A stretch of 64,000 nt of DNA from Thermomicrobiales bacterium (GTDB lineage Bacteria > Chloroflexota > Chloroflexia > Thermomicrobiales > UBA6265). The notes below the pieces were generated by a model. The model was not told the origin of the DNA. It did no database searches and worked only from the letters and a program-made list of their open reading frames with translations. Made by a program: the position numbers and the translations under genes. Shown here in pieces: positions 45,737-54,949 of the stretch. The stretch lies in assembly GCA_020432165.1 (NCBI GenBank), contig JAGQGU010000001.1:58655-122654 (forward strand), given 5' to 3'. Each line of letters begins with the position of its first letter. Position 1 is the first letter of the stretch.

Positions 45737-46552
45737 CTATCCCGCTGTTAGAGGCTCCGCACTCGTGACACGGTCCATGAATCCCGTCAGCTTGCCCAGC
45801 GGGTAGCTGCGGACCACTATCGGTTCAGCGTACGGCTCGGTAGTTAGGATCCTGAGCACATCTATCGCTTCCACCCGAAAAGATCCAAAGGTCGTATCCC
45901 GGTACGGTGTCAATATGGACACCAGGTTACCGGGATCGGCCTTTTCTGTGTACTGAGCGATCACGAACTCGGGTAGATAGGGATACCGTGTCTTCGGCGG
46001 CTGACTGACGAAGTCGACCAATACATCGTGAATGCGGCTAAACCATCCGTTGTCATGGACATCCAGAATAGCGGTATCGATATAGCTGTTTGCTCCGCCC
46101 ACTTTTACATCAAAGGGGCGGAAGTCGCGCAAACTGAGCGCACACTGCTCCAGATACTCATCCAGCCAGTGATCGGTGATCTCATCCCGTCCGTTGGGAT
46201 ACTCGCTGAGATATCCGAGCTCCTGTACCGTGATGTTGTATGTGGTGGGTGGGACCAGGCGCACATAGTCCAACTGGTCGAGGGTATTGGTGAGGTTTGT
46301 GAGATCGTCGCCAAAACTGATCTCTGGTATGCGCGCGCAAACCAGAACGAGGTCCCCACTACGGCGATAGAAATCCTCGGTATCGTGGCGACCATCGACT
46401 ACCTGGTCAATCTGGCGCAAGTTTGCCCAGATGCGACGGTAGCTTTCGTCCTGCTCGCTGGGCACATCTGGCAGCCACCACAGCGGATGCCGCCACTTCA
46501 GCACCCAGCTGGACGCGGATTTCATCCATTTGCGAAATCCGGTAGCGTCCAT
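45737..46552 (-). CDS. Degenerate 2H-phosphoesterase-like (LigT fold) protein
   Basis: A 271-residue protein without clear signal or membrane helices; a Trp-rich N-terminus (residues 16-27). The layout resembles the 2'-5' RNA ligase/2H superfamily: the first motif position reads VPPTTYNITVQELGYL (residues 101-115) and the second LPEFVIAQY (193-201), followed by TTFGSFRVEAIDVLRI. In active relatives these sites carry H-x-T/S; here the first is N106-I-T and the second E-F-V, so both catalytic His are absent. If the fold call is right, it is a non-catalytic binding protein. It starts 2 bases after greA in the same operon. Confidence 0.55.
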   Translation of the reverse strand: MDATGFRKWMKSASSWVLKWRHPLWWLPDVPSEQDESYRRIWANLRQIDQVVDGRHDTEDFYRRSGDLVLVCARIPEISFGDDLTNLTNTLDQLDYVRLVPPTTYNITVQELGYLSEYPNGRDEITDHWLDEYLEQCALSLRDFRPFDVKVGGANSYIDTAILDVHDNGWFSRIHDVLVDFVSQPPKTRYPYLPEFVIAQYTEKADPGNLVSILTPYRDTTFGSFRVEAIDVLRILTTEPYAEPIVVRSYPLGKLTGFMDRVTSAEPLTAG

Positions 46553-46554
46553 CT

Positions 46555-47025
46555 CTAGGTGATGCTTTTGATCGTGATCTGTGCCGGGCCGCCGGGAGTC
46601 TCCACCGTGAAGACATCTCCAACACGACGACCCTTCATCTGGCTTCCAATCGGCGATTCTTCCGAGATCTCGTTCTTCATTGGCTGGGCTTCTGCCGGAC
46701 CAACGATCTTGTAAACCTCTTCATCGCCATCGAAATCAACGGTGACCGTGCGACCCATGCCAACGATACTGGTATCGGAATCGCCATCATCCATGATCTC
46801 GGCGTTGCGGAGTGTCTCCTCCAGCTCGGTGATGCGCTTCTCCAGCATCGCCTGATCCTGACGAGCGACATCGTAGGCGGCGTTCTCGCGAAGGTCACCA
46901 TGAGAGCGGGCCTCAGCCACAGCGGCAATCACCTCAGGCCGTTTTACCTCAATCAGTTCCTGCAATTCGGCCGAGACGCGCTCAAAACCTTCTGCAGTGA
47001 ATTTGACCTTCTTGTACTTGTCCAA
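46555..47025 (-). CDS. greA: Transcription elongation factor GreA
   Basis: Cleavage factor that rescues backtracked RNA polymerase. N-terminal coiled coil (KFTAEGFERVSAELQELIEVKRPEV, ARSHGDLRENAAYDVAR, with the D-L-x-E-N tip) and C-terminal FKBP-like domain (VTVDFDGDEEVYKIVGPAEAQPM, SPIGSQMKGRRVGDVF). I chose TTG 47025 (156 residues, normal for GreA, with AGAGG upstream) over TTG 47079, which would add 18 poorly conserved residues. Confidence 0.93.
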   Translation of the reverse strand: MDKYKKVKFTAEGFERVSAELQELIEVKRPEVIAAVAEARSHGDLRENAAYDVARQDQAMLEKRITELEETLRNAEIMDDGDSDTSIVGMGRTVTVDFDGDEEVYKIVGPAEAQPMKNEISEESPIGSQMKGRRVGDVFTVETPGGPAQITIKSIT

Positions 47026-47099
47026 TGTTCCAACCTCTGGTCGTTCCCCCGCCGAAATCAACCAACCTGGGTACAACAACGGCGGACGCTTTGCCTATA

Positions 47100-47136
47100 G
47101 CTGGCACCATCGCTTTATGCAAAGACTGGTGCCAGC
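47100..47136. repeat. Stem-loop between ridA-like gene and greA
   Basis: GCTGGCACC (47100-47108) pairs with GGTGCCAGC (47128-47136), with an inner CTTT/AAAG. No T-run. It lies between two genes on the minus strand and could reduce read-through into greA. Confidence 0.4.
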
Positions 47137-47166
47137 GAGGCTCACTACGATTTGTATCTGCAGATA

Positions 47167-47616
47167 TTACTCGAATTCAAACGTCGCTTCTATTTCCACC
47201 GTGATTTGACCCGGGAGCGAGCCCATCCCGACGGCCGAGCGCGTATGTTTACCGGCATCGCCCAGCACTTCCACGAGGAGATCGCTGCAACCATTGATCA
47301 CCTGTGGATGCTTGCCGAAGTAGGGATCGGCATTGACCATGCCCAGTACCTTCACGGTTTTGGTCACGCGATCAAGGCTCCCAAGTGCAGCCTGCACGGT
47401 CGCCAAAATCTGCAGTCCACAGCTACGAGCGGATTCGTACGCCTGTTCTGGCGTGATATCTGCACCGACTTTGCCCGTCGGATGCTCGTTACCGGGGCCA
47501 GTGCCGGCGATGAAGAGCAGATTACCTGTTGTCTGCCAACGTACATAATTTGCCGCTGGATTCACCGGCTCCGGCAGTTCGATACCCAGTTCTTTTAGTC
47601 GTGCTTCTGCGGACAT
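47167..47616 (-). CDS. RidA/YjgF family protein (YoaB-like)
   Basis: Rid-family trimeric protein, 149 residues: [25 protein letters not shown] start and [22 protein letters not shown] end. This subgroup lacks the standard arginine-containing RidA deaminase motif, so enamine deamination is uncertain. It is 14 bases after an aminotransferase gene, a common partner for Rid proteins, which deal with reactive imine/enamine products of PLP enzymes. ATG 47616 after AAGGAGTACAC. Confidence 0.85.
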   Translation of the reverse strand: MSAEARLKELGIELPEPVNPAANYVRWQTTGNLLFIAGTGPGNEHPTGKVGADITPEQAYESARSCGLQILATVQAALGSLDRVTKTVKVLGMVNADPYFGKHPQVINGCSDLLVEVLGDAGKHTRSAVGMGSLPGQITVEIEATFEFE

Positions 47617-47630
47617 GTGTACTCCTTCGG

Positions 47631-48821
47631 CTACTTGTAGCCCAAAACATTACCAATGCGATCAAGCGAGTGCTGCAGAAGCTCATCGCTGGTAGCAAAG
47701 CTGAGGCGGAAATGCCCGGTGCAGCTATCGCCGAAGGCGGTGCCCGGCACCACGGCGACATGCGCGTCGTCCAACAGCTTCGTGCAGAGATCTTCGATCG
47801 ACATACCGGTCCCCCGACCATCAACATAGCCGTAGAATGCGCCCTCGATCGGATCGACATGTAGGCCATTGATGGCGTTGAGACCGTCTGTGATCAAAGC
47901 CCGGCGACGATCCCATGCGGCTACCATCTCGTGGATGATGTCCTGTGGGCCGCTGTAGGCCGCCACAGCACCCGCCATCGCGAAGGATGTCGCGCAGGTG
48001 ACCGAGTGCGATTGCAGCAGACTGATTTTCTTGATGAAGTTTGTTGGGCCAGCAACATAGCCCAGCCGCCAACCAGTCATGGCATATGCCTTGCTGAGGC
48101 CATTGAACGTCAGGGTGCGCTCGTGCATATCTGGCAATGTGGCGATGCTGATGTGGACGTTGTCTCCGAAGATGATCTTCTCATACATCTCATCCGTGAA
48201 GACGATGATATCGTGTGCCTTGGCGAAATCAGCGATAGTCGTAAGTTCGTCGATCGTGGCCACACGTCCGGTTGGGTTATTGGGAGAGTTCAGCAGAATA
48301 ATGCGCGTCTGCGGTGTGACGTACTCCTCCAGAATGTCGCGTGTGATCGCAAACTGGTTGTCCGGGCTCAGCGGTACACCGATGGCGCGGCCGCCAGCGA
48401 GTTCAACCATAGGCTTGTAACTCACCCAGGCTGGCTCCAGCAGCATCACATCTACACCCGGCTCCACAAAGGCCATAATCGCCTGAAAGATCGCGCTCTT
48501 GCCGCCCGGGGTGACGATGATATCCGTCTTCGGATTCACCGCAATTTCGTTGTCCTCATGCAGCTTTTTGGCGATCGCTTCCAGCAGCGCCGGTGTACCC
48601 GGGCTGGGAGCATAGTGAGTATCGCCAGCGTTCATCGCAGCGGCGGCGGCCTCGCGAATATGTGCGGGCGTGATGAAATCCGGATCGCCACCACCGAGAT
48701 CGATGACATCGATCCCTTCCGCCCGCAATTCGCGTGCGCGTTGGCTCACCGCCAACGTCGGCGAGGGCGCCACGCCGAGCACACGGCTGGCGAATAGTTC
48801 CTGAGACTTTTGCTCTGTCAT
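47631..48821 (-). CDS. Class I/II pyridoxal-phosphate aminotransferase (aspartate type)
   Basis: Fold-type I aminotransferase, 396 residues. IDLGGGDPDFITPAHI, THYAPSPGTPALLEAIAKKL, PNNPTGRVATIDEL, TDEMYEKIIF, and the PLP-lysine motif SKAYAMTGWRLGYVAGP, with RLSFATSDE near the C-terminus for the carboxylate-binding Arg. This is the aspartate/prephenate aminotransferase Ib group. ATG 48821 has GGTGAG upstream. It heads aminotransferase-ridA-greA-2H-like. Confidence 0.92.
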   Translation of the reverse strand: MTEQKSQELFASRVLGVAPSPTLAVSQRARELRAEGIDVIDLGGGDPDFITPAHIREAAAAAMNAGDTHYAPSPGTPALLEAIAKKLHEDNEIAVNPKTDIIVTPGGKSAIFQAIMAFVEPGVDVMLLEPAWVSYKPMVELAGGRAIGVPLSPDNQFAITRDILEEYVTPQTRIILLNSPNNPTGRVATIDELTTIADFAKAHDIIVFTDEMYEKIIFGDNVHISIATLPDMHERTLTFNGLSKAYAMTGWRLGYVAGPTNFIKKISLLQSHSVTCATSFAMAGAVAAYSGPQDIIHEMVAAWDRRRALITDGLNAINGLHVDPIEGAFYGYVDGRGTGMSIEDLCTKLLDDAHVAVVPGTAFGDSCTGHFRLSFATSDELLQHSLDRIGNVLGYK

Positions 48822-49090
48822 TGTGCTCACCACCATTTAACTGAACGCGACATATTGAGGACCAGATTGCGGGTATTGTACCCTGTTAACAGAGGCGCGG
48901 AATCGTAAATATTATGGCTATGCTGATCGCACGAAGCAGGAAAAATATCCTGTGCGAATCGACCAATCCGGATTGCTACCGGAACATTCGGAGGCTGAGC
49001 AGCGTTAGGTTTGCAATGGCAAATCAGTACGGATGTTGGCTGAGGAAGAGGACGAGAAATCAGCCTGGAGATAGTGAAGAGGAGAGTCTC
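48822..49090. other. Divergent upstream region
   Basis: 270 bases between the aminotransferase start and the first secreted-protein gene. It presumably holds two promoters but no convincing -35/-10 pair was fixed, and no repeat was seen. Confidence 0.3.
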
Positions 49091-51337
49091 ATGCAGACAA
49101 CAGGTATCGCGAAGCTTCGGCGCATGACCACGTTCCTGATGGTTGCGCTCATGCTTGCCAGCTCGATTGTTGTTCCACAACAGGCGAGTGCGGCGGAGAC
49201 AATCACGAGTCAGCTTACTGGCGTCAACATCACCTACGATTCCCCTTACCAACTCCAAACCGATATGGGCTATGCGGATGATACCAGCGAGATGATCGTC
49301 TTCGCCGGGTATGGCGATGTGCTGGCAATGGGATTTCTGCCTGCATCAATAGATCTCAATGGTGCTCGCGATCTGCTTCTGGAGTCACTTTTCACGGATG
49401 TGGAAGCGATCAATACCGTTGATCGCGGCGATTACACGGGCGTCTCCTACTCACTGGATATCGTCAATTTCGATGGTTCCGAGATGGGCGTCTTCTCGCT
49501 CTTTATGAACCAGCGATCACACGGTTTCGCTGAGTTCTATTTCTATATTGCCCCACCATCAATCTTTGCCAGCGGGATGGCAACTGTGCAGAGCGCAATC
49601 GCTGTCAACGGCACAGGTATCTTCCAGGGTGTTGATTCCACTGCGATGGGCAACATGGTCACCGCGAACGTTGGCTCTACCGGCGGTACTGAGGGCACTG
49701 ATCTTGGCGATATCGAGGATGATGATGTCACGCCGACAGAAGAGGTTGTTGCGGATAACGGTGATGCAGATGCCTATGTGGCAACAATTCAGGATCATCG
49801 TGATCAGTTCGCGGACTCCTGGCTCACATTCAACGGAGCGTTGAGCGATCTTGTCGACGCTGACACCGATGCGGCGAAGACTGAGGCGATTCAGAAGACC
49901 GCTACCGAGGCGCAGGCCTGGCAGGGATATCTGGCAGATGCGCAGTCACTTTCTGCACCTGCCGGGTATGAGGACGTTCAGGATGCCTATCTCAACTGGG
50001 CGGGATCAATCTCTGATCTTGGCGATATCTGGATGGGGTATCTCCAGGGTGACGGATCGACCTACGACCAGTTCACTGCTCAGCTGGAGGTGGTGAACGA
50101 TTCCTCGGACAGTCTTACGGACGCTCTGGTTGCTGCCGATGGTTCAACTAAGACCACGACACCAACCGAGGAAGCGACGAAGGAAACCACCACATCAACA
50201 AGTGCTGGCGATGCGGATGAGTATCTGGCAACCATCAATGATGAACGCACGGCCTTCACTGATTCATTCGTGACGTTCGCAACCGCGCTCACCGATTTCA
50301 CCAATGCAACATCTGATGCCGACAAGACTGCGGCATTGCAGACAACCGTCGATGAAGCAGCGACATGGCCGGGTTATCTGGATACCGCTCAATCTCTTAC
50401 GCCTCCACAGGGCTATGAGGATGTTCACGATGCGTACCTGAACTGGGCTGGTGCCGTGGCAGATTTGGGCGATATTTGGTTCCAGATTCTCAATAGCGAA
50501 GGTGCCACTTTGGATGACTTCAGTGCTGCCTCGGCGGCGGTTGATTCAGCATCTGCGGACCTTGATGATGCCATTGCCGATGCTCAGGGGTCGGCGAACG
50601 TTGCCACCGAGGAAGCGACGCAAGAGTCCAACACTGGCTCCAGCGGCACGCGCTCCACACGGACCACCGCTACTGAAGTCGCCACCGAGGAGGCAACCAC
50701 CACCACTATCGGCGGTACCCGCAGTACACGCTCCACGGGAACTGAGGAAGCCACCGAGGAGACGAATACGAGCGAGACCAAGGGTAGCTCTGGTAGAACG
50801 ACCAACTCTACGTCGTCTTCTCATTCCGAATGGGAGGGACCTGCTACAGGCGTGACCATTACCTGGGATGACGAGCACTTTGTTCTGGACGAATCGATCG
50901 ATCCTCAGACCAGTGATGCCTCAACCGGACGAGATTATCTTGAGCTCCTGATGGATGGCAATCCGGTGTCGGTCTATCTGGCCACCACGAACAATGGCGA
51001 TGCGTCCGCTACGATACAGAACCTTGCCGGAGACCAGGAAGCTGTCAACAGCGCATTTGGTGCTGACGCCGAACTGGCCCTCACGGAGATCGATGCGGAG
51101 AGTAGTGCTGCGCTCGTGCTTGTGGATCCGGACGCCAATATCTGGATGTATGTCCAGTTCACCTGTCTCAATACAGCGTGCGATACCATGGCCGCGCTTT
51201 TCGTCACCGCAGAGGGCGCTGACCTGACCGACATACTCGATGAGATGGAGCAAGGCATCACCGTGGATGGTGAGGCCGTGCCACTGGCGATCCCGTCCTC
51301 TGACATCGATGACGCAATCCTTGAGTCTGGTAACTGA
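49091..51337 (+). CDS. Large secreted protein: SELTG-type domains flanking two helical repeats
   Basis: Exported 748-residue protein. Signal peptide 1-34 (hydrophobic TTFLMVALMLASSIVV, cut near QASA). Region 36-180 is an SELTG-type domain (ITSQLTGVNITYDS ... SAIAVNGTG). Residues 224-348 and 374-498 are two copies of one helical repeat (A-W/T-W-x-GYL-x-x-AQSL, GYEDV-x-DAYLNWAG, DLGDIW). Residues 500-578 are a Ser/Thr/Glu linker with GTRSTR twice. Residues 580-731 form a second SELTG-like domain (WEGPATGVTITWDDEHFVLD ... GITVDGEAV). There is a Cys pair near 692-697. No catalytic motif or cell-wall anchor. First of a three-gene operon; 8 bases to the next. Confidence 0.7.
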   Translation: MQTTGIAKLRRMTTFLMVALMLASSIVVPQQASAAETITSQLTGVNITYDSPYQLQTDMGYADDTSEMIVFAGYGDVLAMGFLPASIDLNGARDLLLESLFTDVEAINTVDRGDYTGVSYSLDIVNFDGSEMGVFSLFMNQRSHGFAEFYFYIAPPSIFASGMATVQSAIAVNGTGIFQGVDSTAMGNMVTANVGSTGGTEGTDLGDIEDDDVTPTEEVVADNGDADAYVATIQDHRDQFADSWLTFNGALSDLVDADTDAAKTEAIQKTATEAQAWQGYLADAQSLSAPAGYEDVQDAYLNWAGSISDLGDIWMGYLQGDGSTYDQFTAQLEVVNDSSDSLTDALVAADGSTKTTTPTEEATKETTTSTSAGDADEYLATINDERTAFTDSFVTFATALTDFTNATSDADKTAALQTTVDEAATWPGYLDTAQSLTPPQGYEDVHDAYLNWAGAVADLGDIWFQILNSEGATLDDFSAASAAVDSASADLDDAIADAQGSANVATEEATQESNTGSSGTRSTRTTATEVATEEATTTTIGGTRSTRSTGTEEATEETNTSETKGSSGRTTNSTSSSHSEWEGPATGVTITWDDEHFVLDESIDPQTSDASTGRDYLELLMDGNPVSVYLATTNNGDASATIQNLAGDQEAVNSAFGADAELALTEIDAESSAALVLVDPDANIWMYVQFTCLNTACDTMAALFVTAEGADLTDILDEMEQGITVDGEAVPLAIPSSDIDDAILESGN

Positions 51338-51345
51338 CTCACGCT

Positions 51346-52434
51346 ATGCGCTCACTCAATCGTCGTACCGCACTGACCATGCTCGTATCCACTTTGACAG
51401 CATCAAAGTGGATACGAGCGGGCGCGGTTTCTCTCTACACATCGGAGCTCACTGGTTGGTCCGTTGAGGTGCGTGGGGATCACCTTCTGCTCGATCACAC
51501 GGTAGTCGAGGAATATCCTCACGGCACCGGTGAACGTTTCTATCTCTCGAGTATCAACGGATCGGGTAAAGCCGAAATCAGCTTCTTCGACGACACCGAT
51601 ACCCCAATCATCACTATTGATGTCCTGCTGGCGGAGTTTGAATCCCGCACCAGTCACCTTGAGGTCATCGAGCGAGGTAGTGTCGCCTCGACGACGTATG
51701 CGCTTGTCAGCTTCAGGGCGCAACAGACGGATGGCTATTACTACATTGAGGTGGCACAGGACGTTACCGGCAATGTCGATATGCTGCAGGGTTTCTCCGG
51801 TGCCAGCACCGAATTCCTGACCGAGCTTGGGTTCGCCAGGGACGATGTGACCATAGATGGTGCACCTTTTCTGGGAGCACCCGTGGTCGATCTCGCCGCC
51901 GTTGTCTCCGCCCATCAGCAGCGGCTCGCTGAGCTGGCCGCGACACCGGTGGTGAACCTCGTCGCTTTCCGTCTCTATCCTGCGGAACTCCGCGTAACAT
52001 CGCCCGTTACCGTTTACGATCACTACACCAGCGATGTTTTGGAGACGGTCTACTTCCATTCGTCCTCCGGTGCAGCCAATGGACTCGTTGGCTTCCTGCG
52101 GGATGATAGCCCCACCGCCAGGGATGTCCTCACCACCATCGTGAGCAATCAACCCCAGGGAGAACAGCCCCCGGAAGAGCTTCGGCTGGATGTATCAGAC
52201 GACGATTCTGCGCTCGGTCTCTACCTTGTACCCGGGAGCGCTGGCGATATGGCGATGCTCATTCGGGTTACGCGTGCTGATCCGGATTTCTGGCGTATCG
52301 AATCCATTGCTGCGCCGCCGGATGATATGGTGGGCGAGTGCGCCGAGCTCACTGCGGGAACGCAAATCGACGGTGTACCGTTATTCGATAGAGTAGATTT
52401 CGTTCAGATTCTGCAATCGCTCAGTGGTAGTTGA
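51346..52434 (+). CDS. Secreted protein, two SELTG-type domains; leader carries inverted duplication
   Basis: A 362-residue relative of the next gene. Leader: NRRTALTMLVSTLTASKWIRAGA, with a twin-arginine but an h-region cut short by K-W-I-R, which comes from a perfect inverted duplication in the DNA (51381-51419). Domain 1 about 32-180 (YTSELTGWSVEVRGDHLLLD ... EVAQDVTGNVDMLQGF ... VTIDGAPF) and a second similar region about 195-350 ending TQIDGVPLF. Whether it is still exported is uncertain. Function unknown. 25 bases separate it from the next gene. Confidence 0.65.
   Translation: MRSLNRRTALTMLVSTLTASKWIRAGAVSLYTSELTGWSVEVRGDHLLLDHTVVEEYPHGTGERFYLSSINGSGKAEISFFDDTDTPIITIDVLLAEFESRTSHLEVIERGSVASTTYALVSFRAQQTDGYYYIEVAQDVTGNVDMLQGFSGASTEFLTELGFARDDVTIDGAPFLGAPVVDLAAVVSAHQQRLAELAATPVVNLVAFRLYPAELRVTSPVTVYDHYTSDVLETVYFHSSSGAANGLVGFLRDDSPTARDVLTTIVSNQPQGEQPPEELRLDVSDDDSALGLYLVPGSAGDMAMLIRVTRADPDFWRIESIAAPPDDMVGECAELTAGTQIDGVPLFDRVDFVQILQSLSGS
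51381..51419. repeat. Perfect 17-bp inverted duplication within a coding sequence
   Basis: GCTCGTATCCACTTTGA (51381-51397) and its exact reverse complement (51403-51419), separated by CAGCA. The frame stays open across it and encodes part of the leader peptide. Confidence 0.95.
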
Positions 52435-52459
52435 CATCACATCGAGAACTGGAGCAACC

Positions 52460-53788
52460 ATGAAGTCATTCATTCGTCCGTTAGCCACCGTTGTCATGGC
52501 GGCATCCCTGGCGGTTTCCGCCGGTAGCGCCTTTGCCCAGACGCAGGATTTTGAACCGGAATTCTATGAATCTCAGCTGTCCGGTTTTGAGATAAATGTG
52601 TCTGGTCCCACGTTCGAAATCACCGCCGCCGATTTGCAGCACTATTCCAACGGTGATGGTGAGGTCGTTACGATCGACTCTGAACTCTCCAGTGCCGAAG
52701 TAAGCTTCTTCGATGACGACGATACCCCGGACGAATCGATCGATGCCTACCTGGGCAGCCTGGAGCAGGTGGCCGAGAACTATGTCGTCGTTGACCGGGA
52801 TACGGATGGGGATGTTTCCTATGCGCTCGCCAGCTTCGAGTATCAGGGTGTGCCGTTCATCTACTACGTTCAGGTAACCCAGGATGTGGTTGGCAATGTC
52901 GACTTCTTCGAATCCTTCCTCTCGACCACAGACAACTTCGGGAGCGAGATGGGTATTGCCCAGGATGAAATCGATATAGATGGCAGTGGTTTTGCTGAGA
53001 ATGTCGATGCCGATGAGCTGGTCGATATGGCTGCCAATGGCGAGAGTTCCACCACAACCGAGGATTCTACCGCCACCGATGTCAGCGAAGAGGATGAGAG
53101 TGCGCTTGATGCTCATCTGGATGACGTCGCTAATAGTGAGACCGCCAGCGATCCGCGTGAAGGCGCTCGCCTGGGCAGCAACACCAACGCGGACGAAAGT
53201 ACCCCTGTTACTGAAGAGACAGATGACGATACACCGGTTAGCGATATCGTCGGTACACTGACCGATTCGAGTTGGCAGGGACCGATCTTTGAGCATGAGA
53301 TCGGTTGGGATGACAACTGGGTAGTCGATCCGTCTATCGATGGAGCCATCGTCTCTGATGAAGACGAACAGATCGAGAGCCTGCTGATTACCAGCGATTC
53401 TTACCGGACCACGCCGTTTATCTACATTGCCGTGCACGATGCTGGCGGCAATACCCCGGCAGACTATCTGGAGTATTGGTCGTCGGATGAGTATCTGCAG
53501 GAGCAAGTGCTGGGTGCGGATGGAGGCGATGCTGAAATTCTTACCACCCGCAGCCGTAGTAGCGGCGTGGCGATCGTGATCCAGTACACCGATGACAATG
53601 AGACGTACATCATGGTCCGACAGATGGTCGAACTTGAGGACGGCACACTCATGGTGCTAGTCATCGATACCTCGGTCGATGAGATCAGCCAGGTCTACAG
53701 CGACGCGCACGATGGCATCACCTTCGATGGCGATGAGCTTCCGCAGATTCTCACCCAGTCGCAGCTCGACCGCGTTCTGGGCGAATAA
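52460..53788 (+). CDS. Secreted protein with two SELTG-type domains and acidic linker
   Basis: A 442-residue exported protein. Sec-type signal about 1-26 (LATVVMAASLAVSAGSAFAQ). Domain 1 about 36-185 (YESQLSGFEINVSGPTFEI ... VQVTQDVVGNVDFFESF ... IDIDGSGF), an acidic Ser/Thr/Glu linker about 190-262, and domain 2 about 270-430 (WQGPIFEHEIGWDDNWVVDP ... GITFDGDEL). The W-x-GP...WDD start is shared with the last domain of the 49091 protein. Very acidic, no Cys, no anchor. Last gene of the three-gene operon; a terminator follows. Confidence 0.7.
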   Translation: MKSFIRPLATVVMAASLAVSAGSAFAQTQDFEPEFYESQLSGFEINVSGPTFEITAADLQHYSNGDGEVVTIDSELSSAEVSFFDDDDTPDESIDAYLGSLEQVAENYVVVDRDTDGDVSYALASFEYQGVPFIYYVQVTQDVVGNVDFFESFLSTTDNFGSEMGIAQDEIDIDGSGFAENVDADELVDMAANGESSTTTEDSTATDVSEEDESALDAHLDDVANSETASDPREGARLGSNTNADESTPVTEETDDDTPVSDIVGTLTDSSWQGPIFEHEIGWDDNWVVDPSIDGAIVSDEDEQIESLLITSDSYRTTPFIYIAVHDAGGNTPADYLEYWSSDEYLQEQVLGADGGDAEILTTRSRSSGVAIVIQYTDDNETYIMVRQMVELEDGTLMVLVIDTSVDEISQVYSDAHDGITFDGDELPQILTQSQLDRVLGE

Positions 53789-53819
53789 CCTAGCTCATTT
53801 CCGAAGAGGAGTTATCTTG

Positions 53820-53860
53820 AATCCTGTCCATGCCCGTCTTTGTGGTATGGGCAGGATTTC
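53820..53860. terminator. Terminator between secreted-protein operon and GntR gene
   Basis: A 15-bp stem with two G-T pairs (53820-53834 with 53844-53858, closing AATCCTG/CAGGATT) and a 9-base loop, followed by TTC. It lies between convergent genes. Confidence 0.6.
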
Positions 53861-53885
53861 GTGTGAGATGAAACCGTCTCCATCC

Positions 53886-54656
53886 TCACACCTCTGGATC
53901 GAGCGATGGCTCAGACGTGCCGGAAACCAGATGTAACCGCATTTGATCAGTAATCAGACGAGTGCACATGAACACCATCGGCTCGTTATGTTGATCCATG
54001 AACGCAGTGTCCAGTTTCATGATGGTTGATCTGGGCGCCACGTTGAGCAGGGCAACATCCTGGTCATTCGCCTCCGCAACCTGAATCCAGTGATCGGATG
54101 ATCCTGTGGTGAGTCCGTATCGATCCAGGAGTGTTTGCCTCACCGAATTATTTATGAGACCTTTGGCTGCCAGATCGGGGAATCGCATCGGCGAGAGATG
54201 GTTCTGGATCCATGCGAATGGAGCGTGATCGACGGTGATCAGTCGTCGGATCACGACATGTCCTTCGCAGTTCTCCGTACCCAGAAACGTTCTTGCCTCA
54301 TCTGGTACATCCGTGACCAAATCCAGATCCAGAGTCTCGATTTGGGAGTCATGACCCGCGTTGCGCAAACTTGCTGTGATATCCACCATCATGCCAATGG
54401 TGGGGGAGAGCGTTTCCGGTACACGTTTCACAAATGTACCGGAGGGCCGATGGCGAACAACGATGCGATCTTTCTCCAACTCGGTCAGCGCCTGGCGTAC
54501 AGTTACCCGGCTGACCTCATAGGCATCCGCCAGTTCGATCTCGCTTGGCAGCCGATCACCAATACCCCATTCCTGACGTGCGATTCTCCGCTGCAAACTC
54601 AACGCAATCTGGTGATAGATCGGTAATTTCCCATTTCGATCAATGAGTGTTGACAA
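53886..54656 (-). CDS. GntR family regulator, HutC/UTRA subfamily (second copy)
   Basis: Winged-helix (LPSEIELADAYEVSRVTVRQALTELEKDRIVVRHRPSGTFV) plus UTRA effector domain, 256 residues from TTG 54656, which follows GGAGAG by 6 bases; ATG 54689 or 54704 would add up to 16 residues. Paralogue of the regulator at 13783. It is divergent from a TPR protein and a peptide-type transporter, which it probably represses. Effector unknown. Confidence 0.88.
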   Translation of the reverse strand: MSTLIDRNGKLPIYHQIALSLQRRIARQEWGIGDRLPSEIELADAYEVSRVTVRQALTELEKDRIVVRHRPSGTFVKRVPETLSPTIGMMVDITASLRNAGHDSQIETLDLDLVTDVPDEARTFLGTENCEGHVVIRRLITVDHAPFAWIQNHLSPMRFPDLAAKGLINNSVRQTLLDRYGLTTGSSDHWIQVAEANDQDVALLNVAPRSTIMKLDTAFMDQHNEPMVFMCTRLITDQMRLHLVSGTSEPSLDPEV

Positions 54657-54757
54657 GGCTCGCTCTCCAAGAGTGACCAATCTGAACATGTTGCATGCAT
54701 ACAAGAATACTCGCCTACACCTTCAAGTGTTGTCCGATCAATTCCTGACACCGCCTA

Positions 54758-54810
54758 TTGACAAAATTTGACCATTGAATAGTCTATTGTCTATATGTTG
54801 ATACTATAGT
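54758..54810. promoter_or_regulatory. Promoter/operator region of the second transporter module
   Basis: TTGACA (54758) and TTGACC (54768-54773) lie ahead of TATATG (54792-54797; 18 bases from the second). The octamer GTCTATAT (54789-54796) is identical to a half-site of the operator at 13525-13550, and ACTATAGT (54803-54810) is a short palindrome beside it. Likely site of action of the adjacent GntR protein. Confidence 0.45.
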
Positions 54811-54949
54811 ACAAAGGATTATCGATGGAATACCGGAGTGAGGGCGAATGCTGGCTATAGGTCGGCAACAAGCAGGGGAGGTGAAACCACAGTTCGTCGC
54901 CAGGTTACGTGTGCTGGATATGTCCCATTGAACCAAAAGGAGTAGTCTC

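Noticed and set aside
49750-50600. Tandem DNA repeat or CRISPR-like array
   Set aside because: The repetition is at protein level (two helical domains) with diverged DNA; there are no regular short repeats with spacers. No CRISPR was seen anywhere in the window.
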